Origin: Phalacrocorax aristotelis
Lineage: Eukaryota > Chordata > Aves > Suliformes > Phalacrocoracidae
Length of the DNA stretch: 64,000 nt
Direction of reading: 5' to 3'
Assembly: GCF_949628215.1 (NCBI RefSeq)
Contig: NC_134284.1
Span: forward strand, 1,922,001-1,986,000
Shown here: one piece after another, positions 60,246 to 64,000 of the stretch
How positions within the stretch are numbered: position 1 is the stretch's first letter
How the letters are laid out: each line of letters starts with the position of its first letter
Program-made: the position numbers and the translations under genes
The notes under the pieces: model-generated
The model's input: only the letters and a program-made list of their open reading frames with translations
What the model was told of the DNA's origin: nothing
Databases searched by the model: none

Positions 60246-61292
60246 CTTATTATGGCAAACCATTTGTGTTATGGAAAAAGCAGAGCCTTTTACTGAAAAG
60301 TAGCAAAAAAAATATCTTATCTTAGCCTAGAAGTGGAGAAAGTGCAATTAATTAATTTGTTTCTGAGTCTGACCTCCAGGCATAATAGATTTTATAGCAC
60401 AGCTATATATTGTAATTACAGGATAGAGCAAGCCTATTCTGTAGCTTGTAGTTGAGTGCGTAATGAGGAGTGAAAGATTGATGTTCAGTGTGGTCAGATG
60501 ACTAATACACTGGTAACAACTGAACTGGTCGAGCAAGAGTAACAGGCACCTGAGATAAAATTTGATGTCTTGCTGAATAATGATGTTGTTTCCTATGTTC
60601 ATTGTCTTTCCCTAACCTGGTAATTAACTTGTCCTAATAGCACCGAGTGCAACACAACATTCAAGACACCACTCCACCGTGTGTAGCTGGTGTCATGCCA
60701 CTGCTTACCCCTGTTCTCTTTATCCTCCCTCAAGAGCACTATGGGATTCTCCCAGGCTGCACACAGTAGGCACGGATATATAAATATGTATGACAGGGGA
60801 GAGACGCTTCTGAGAAACTTGCATTAATGATACTCTTCTATCTTGTCTAGGAAAACAAAGAGGAAGGTCAGAGAACATCATACCCTGATTGCAAAATAAT
60901 GTTAGGTAAACCTTTAGTATAGACAAAGCTAGTTTCATCCTAGGATTTGTGGGAGGGTTTTTTTGGTCTTGAACATATCTTTTTTGTGATGTTCTTCATA
61001 AAGACCTAGAGCACTCTTCCTCCAATGGAGTTCAGTGGAATTCTAGCTCTCCTGCTGTGTTCAGGTGATGATAAAACACTGTTGGGTCATCATAAGGTTT
61101 AAGCATGATTGATGCCCTACATTACTATGTCTCACTGACTGAGCTCTTTGCAGAACCTCACTGTGTGCTTGACTGTTAAGTCCTGGAAATTTTCCTCCTT
61201 TTTACTGGCACTATAACCCAATCACAACTTGTGTGGAAAAAAAAACCCCAAACCCAAACCAACAGATGCGATTCTTAGGTGAATTTTCCCTT
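60246..61292. other. Unique non-coding sequence
   Basis: AT-rich, with no supported gene. A scrap at about 61,020-61,075 (CCAATGGAGTTCAGTGGAATT) resembles the old reptilian palindromic repeat also suspected at 19.15 and 63.73 kb. Confidence 0.45.
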
Positions 61293-61321
61293 AAAAAAAA
61301 AAAAAATATATATATATATAA
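61293..61321. repeat. A tract followed by TA dinucleotide repeat
   Basis: Fourteen A run directly into about eight TA units. Another A-rich, imperfect run follows at 61,321-61,345. Simple repeat. Confidence 0.9.
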
Positions 61322-62790
61322 AAGAAACCCTTAACAAAAAAAACACCCAAAAGAAATCCTTCCATGTGGAGGTTTCTGGCACACTATTCTGTAAACTTAG
61401 TGCGATGCTTGCATGCTGTAGCTTCAAGCAATGCCACTCCTGAACTTTAAAAGCTGTAGGATTCTATTGTTACAGGTTTTTTTAAGGCTACAGGCAATAA
61501 CAGAGGAATTGCATTTATAATACCTGCATTGCTTCTGAGAATTTCCTTGGCAGGGTTGCATTTAAGGTGCCATGAGCTTGATTGACAATGGCTGGGTTAC
61601 CTGCTACTGCAAGCAGGGGTGACTCATCTGGGATTTCTATAGCCTGAGCACTAACAAAGAGCCGGTGACTTCCAATCTGCCTGGGGCTCCTGTCTGCTGC
61701 TCTGTGTGCGTTTGAAGACAACATGTATTCAGAAACAGAGAGGGGGAGGCAGAAATAAAGGGACTGGGATAGCAACAGTCTCAGATTACAGTTTGGGTAC
61801 CTGTGTTTCCTGTTTCTGAGTGACTCCACTTGCAGTTACAATGCTTAGTTTAACCTGCTTTACAGAGCTACCCCCTGCAACCCTTAATCTCAGAAGATGC
61901 ATTTGAAAAACAAGGCCGGTAAGTGAGGCAGGATTTGGATATGGGGATCCTGAGAGCAGAACTCTGGCATGGTGGCGAGGGATGCTGCCTGAGTGTGTAG
62001 GCAGTAGGAGGAGAGTAGGAGAGTAAGGGCACTCTGTGAGCTGATACGAGTGGATTAAGGATTTGGCACCGAGCAAACCATTAGAGAGGGATGTTTTCCA
62101 GAAAGGCAGAGCAAGGAATCTCTGCCAATGCTGTTCCCGCCCTAATGAACTGACCGTGGCTGGAAATGGTTATCACAGGACGGTACTGAAAACCATCTAC
62201 TGGGATGGACGAGATTTTTTTAGGTGTTGTAAGAAGGCAGGAGTGACTCTTGCTGACACTGATGCTCCAGAAGTACTGCACATGGGTCTCATTTTCTCTC
62301 TCATAGGAGACAAGAGGAAAGATACAAACTAGTAATATTCAGCTGCTATTTCAGACCCGCTGCCAAGGGGTCCAGGACATTTATATGGCAGAGGTGCCTT
62401 CGAGCCCTTATTGCCTCAGCCCCGAATGCCTCTGCCTCCTCTCCTCTCCTGTTGTCCACTGGCTGGGGTGGGTGCGTGAGGTGGGGGGCAGCCAGGGCAG
62501 AGCAGGGAGGCAGGCGGACAGCTCATGTAGAAAACAGTTTTGCTGTGCTTAGATCCCGCAGTTTTTCTTTCCCCCTATTGTTAAGTGGCATTGAGCACCA
62601 GCAAAACAGGAAACCGCTTCCTCCAGCCGCTGACCCAGCAAGCCCAGGGCAGCTGCTGGCTTCACACAGTGGCCTCCTCAGGCCACCCTGTTCCTAGAAA
62701 GTGTCTGGACATTTGGAGGTGCCCTAGGGAAGAGCAAGAACACCAGTAAAGCTTGAATAAGAAGGTACGCTTGGCAGCTCTTACAAGGAG
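61322..62790. other. Unique non-coding sequence
   Basis: No supported gene. Open frames at 61,515-62,076 (minus) and 62,063-62,332 (plus) have no recognisable domain. A G-rich patch lies at 62,463-62,488. Confidence 0.5.
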
Positions 62791-62799
62791 GTAGTCATA

Positions 62800-62985
62800 C
62801 TGGAAATGTCTAGCGGTAACTGACAAAACTGTCTCTGTTTTTCCAAAATTAGGGCTTATGGAAGTGAGAGCAATAATGTCTAAGCCAATCCCTGTCACCT
62901 CACTCATCTGGTAACTAACTTAATTGTCTCTTTGTTGTGCCGTGCTGCTCTTGTGTCAGACATCCTCACTCAGGCTGTGAAGAAA
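62800..62985. repeat. Unnamed dispersed repeat, copy A
   Basis: This block aligns with 63,435-63,620 in the same orientation. The best-kept part is CCCTGTCACCTCA, then TAACTTAATTGTC, then GTCAGACAT. Copy B has CTCTGTCACCTCA, CAACTTAATTACC and AACCAGACAT at the same spacing. Similarity by eye is roughly 60-65 percent with small gaps. It is either an old local duplication or two insertions of an interspersed repeat I cannot name. Confidence 0.6.
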
Positions 62986-63434
62986 CCATTGTTTTACAGG
63001 CATTGCAGCTTGTGTTGTGATCCTTAAATCTCAGAAGTCCAGCCAGGTCTCGCTTCGCTGGGCGGCCTCAGCAGAGGCAGGAAACGGCGCTGGTGAGGCA
63101 GTAGGTGACCCTTTTCTTCCTGAGAAAGCAACAGCCCATGGTATCAAGGGAATATACAGCGCTTGGGTTTCTGGCCTTCTGAGGAGACTGCAAATGGAGG
63201 ACAGCAAAGACCTTGTGGCTCCTTTTCTAATTACACATCCCCTGGTGTTCTCTGATATCAAAGACAATGTTGTCCTCCCTGGTGACATTCTGCTGACCTA
63301 GAATTGCCGTTGACTTGGTCGGTTTTTGTTTGGGTTTTTGTTGTTTTTTTTTTTTTACCTGGTGTGATATTCTTCATTCTATCTCTCAAATACACACATA
63401 GAAAAAAAATCCTGTAACCTCACTGGGAGTGCCT
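62986..63434. other. Spacer between the two repeat copies
   Basis: A + strand frame (63,017-63,301) is open for 94 codons, and a minus frame over the same bases is also open; neither is recognisable. A T-rich run lies at 63,345-63,357. The spacer does not repeat the sequence on the outer side of either copy. Confidence 0.45.
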
Positions 63435-63620
63435 GGTAGAAATTTTTCACAACTGCATTTCTGTGTTTCTGAACACAGAAAGTAGGACACATAGATGTGA
63501 AAGAAATGATGCTCAACCCGATCTCTGTCACCTCATTACTCTTGAGCTCCAACTTAATTACCTTCCTGATGCTTTGCACAGCTCTTAACCAGACATTCTG
63601 TGTCTGGTTAGAAATCTGCC
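63435..63620. repeat. Unnamed dispersed repeat, copy B, with two hairpins
   Basis: Homologous to copy A at 62,800-62,985. It contains two perfect 10-bp inverted repeats absent from copy A: TTTCTGTGTT, loop TCTG, AACACAGAAA at 63,458-63,481, and TAACCAGACA, loop TTCTG, TGTCTGGTTA at 63,586-63,610. Confidence 0.6.
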
Positions 63621-64000
63621 ATACAAAATGAAGTGATGGCTATATACCCTCTTCCTGCTAGAGAGATGAGCTGTGAGGTTTGGTAAATATAATTTCTAGA
63701 GCACCCAGAAGGTGCATTGTATTGTACAGGCCTGATCCTGCACCACTGGAGTTCACAGATGATTTACAAAGACCCACTGAAACCACGCTGAAAGCTCATA
63801 TCACAAAGTTGGTTTAAAGATAATATCAAAGTTTTAACCCCAATGAATTTGTGGTTTATAGTTTACAGCTCCAAAGACAGAGTTATATTAACAGCTCCCA
63901 AATTCTGACCTCCTGAACACCGCTAGGGCTGTACTAATGCCAGGGGGACTGCAAGGAAGAAGAATCTGTTGGTTTATTTGCAGAAAGCCTTTGAGTCCAC
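63621..64000. other. Unique sequence to the window edge
   Basis: No supported gene. AGGCCTGATCCTGCACCACT at about 63,729-63,748 resembles the conserved end of an old reptilian palindromic repeat. The rest is AT-rich and unremarkable. Confidence 0.4.

Noticed and set aside
61240-61262. Interstitial telomere repeat
   Set aside because: The C/A-rich run (CCCCAAACCCAAACC) does not contain CCCTAA units.

Overview
The window looks like non-coding nuclear DNA from an amniote, most probably a bird. The main evidence is a 2.4-kb CR1 non-LTR retrotransposon whose 3' end carries the avian-type terminal octamer (ATTCTGTG on the element's strand). Other repeats are sparse. Remains of old amniote repeats (CR1/L3-like, MIR/L2-like and tRNA-headed SINE pieces) lie in otherwise unique sequence with microsatellites, T-rich tracts and a few isolated CpG-rich patches. 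A crocodilian or turtle is not strictly excluded. I see no bacterial features: no operons, no ribosome binding sites and no dense long ORFs.

Layout. A CpG island with an AP-1-type site lies near the left edge (about 130-450). Unique sequence follows to 9.7 kb, with a G-rich quadruplex-type cluster at 8.55 kb. A 5'-truncated, antisense CR1 fills 9,687-12,125. The stretch 12-19 kb is unique DNA with a GT/GC microsatellite (13.9 kb), a 26-base T run, a good polyadenylation-type signal (15.18 kb), a CRE plus TATA-like pair (17.57 kb) and an old CR1 remnant (18.9 kb). From 19 to 31 kb there are old SINE/L2-type scraps, a CA repeat and the longest open frame outside the CR1 (28.6-29.2 kb, probably chance). 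CpG-rich patches lie at 31.5, 35.4, 38.0 and 42.9 kb; the one at 35.4 kb is the best promoter or first-exon candidate. MIR/L2-like fragments occur at 36.8, 37.1, 39.5, 42.7, 45.8 and 47.3 kb, and a GGGGCT repeat lies at 51.5 kb. A long, very old antisense CR1/L3 copy occupies about 57.2-58.05 kb. Two copies of an unnamed dispersed repeat close the window (62.8 and 63.45 kb), one of them with two perfect 10-bp hairpins.

I found no host protein-coding exon I could support. The only recognisable coding sequence is the dead CR1 pol: the C-terminal part of its endonuclease plus reverse transcriptase. It is broken by three stop codons and three frameshifts and has lost one catalytic aspartate. The window is best read as a large intron or intergenic region with a few candidate regulatory patches. 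Repeat names and alignments come from reading by eye and from memory of consensus sequences; no database search was run.
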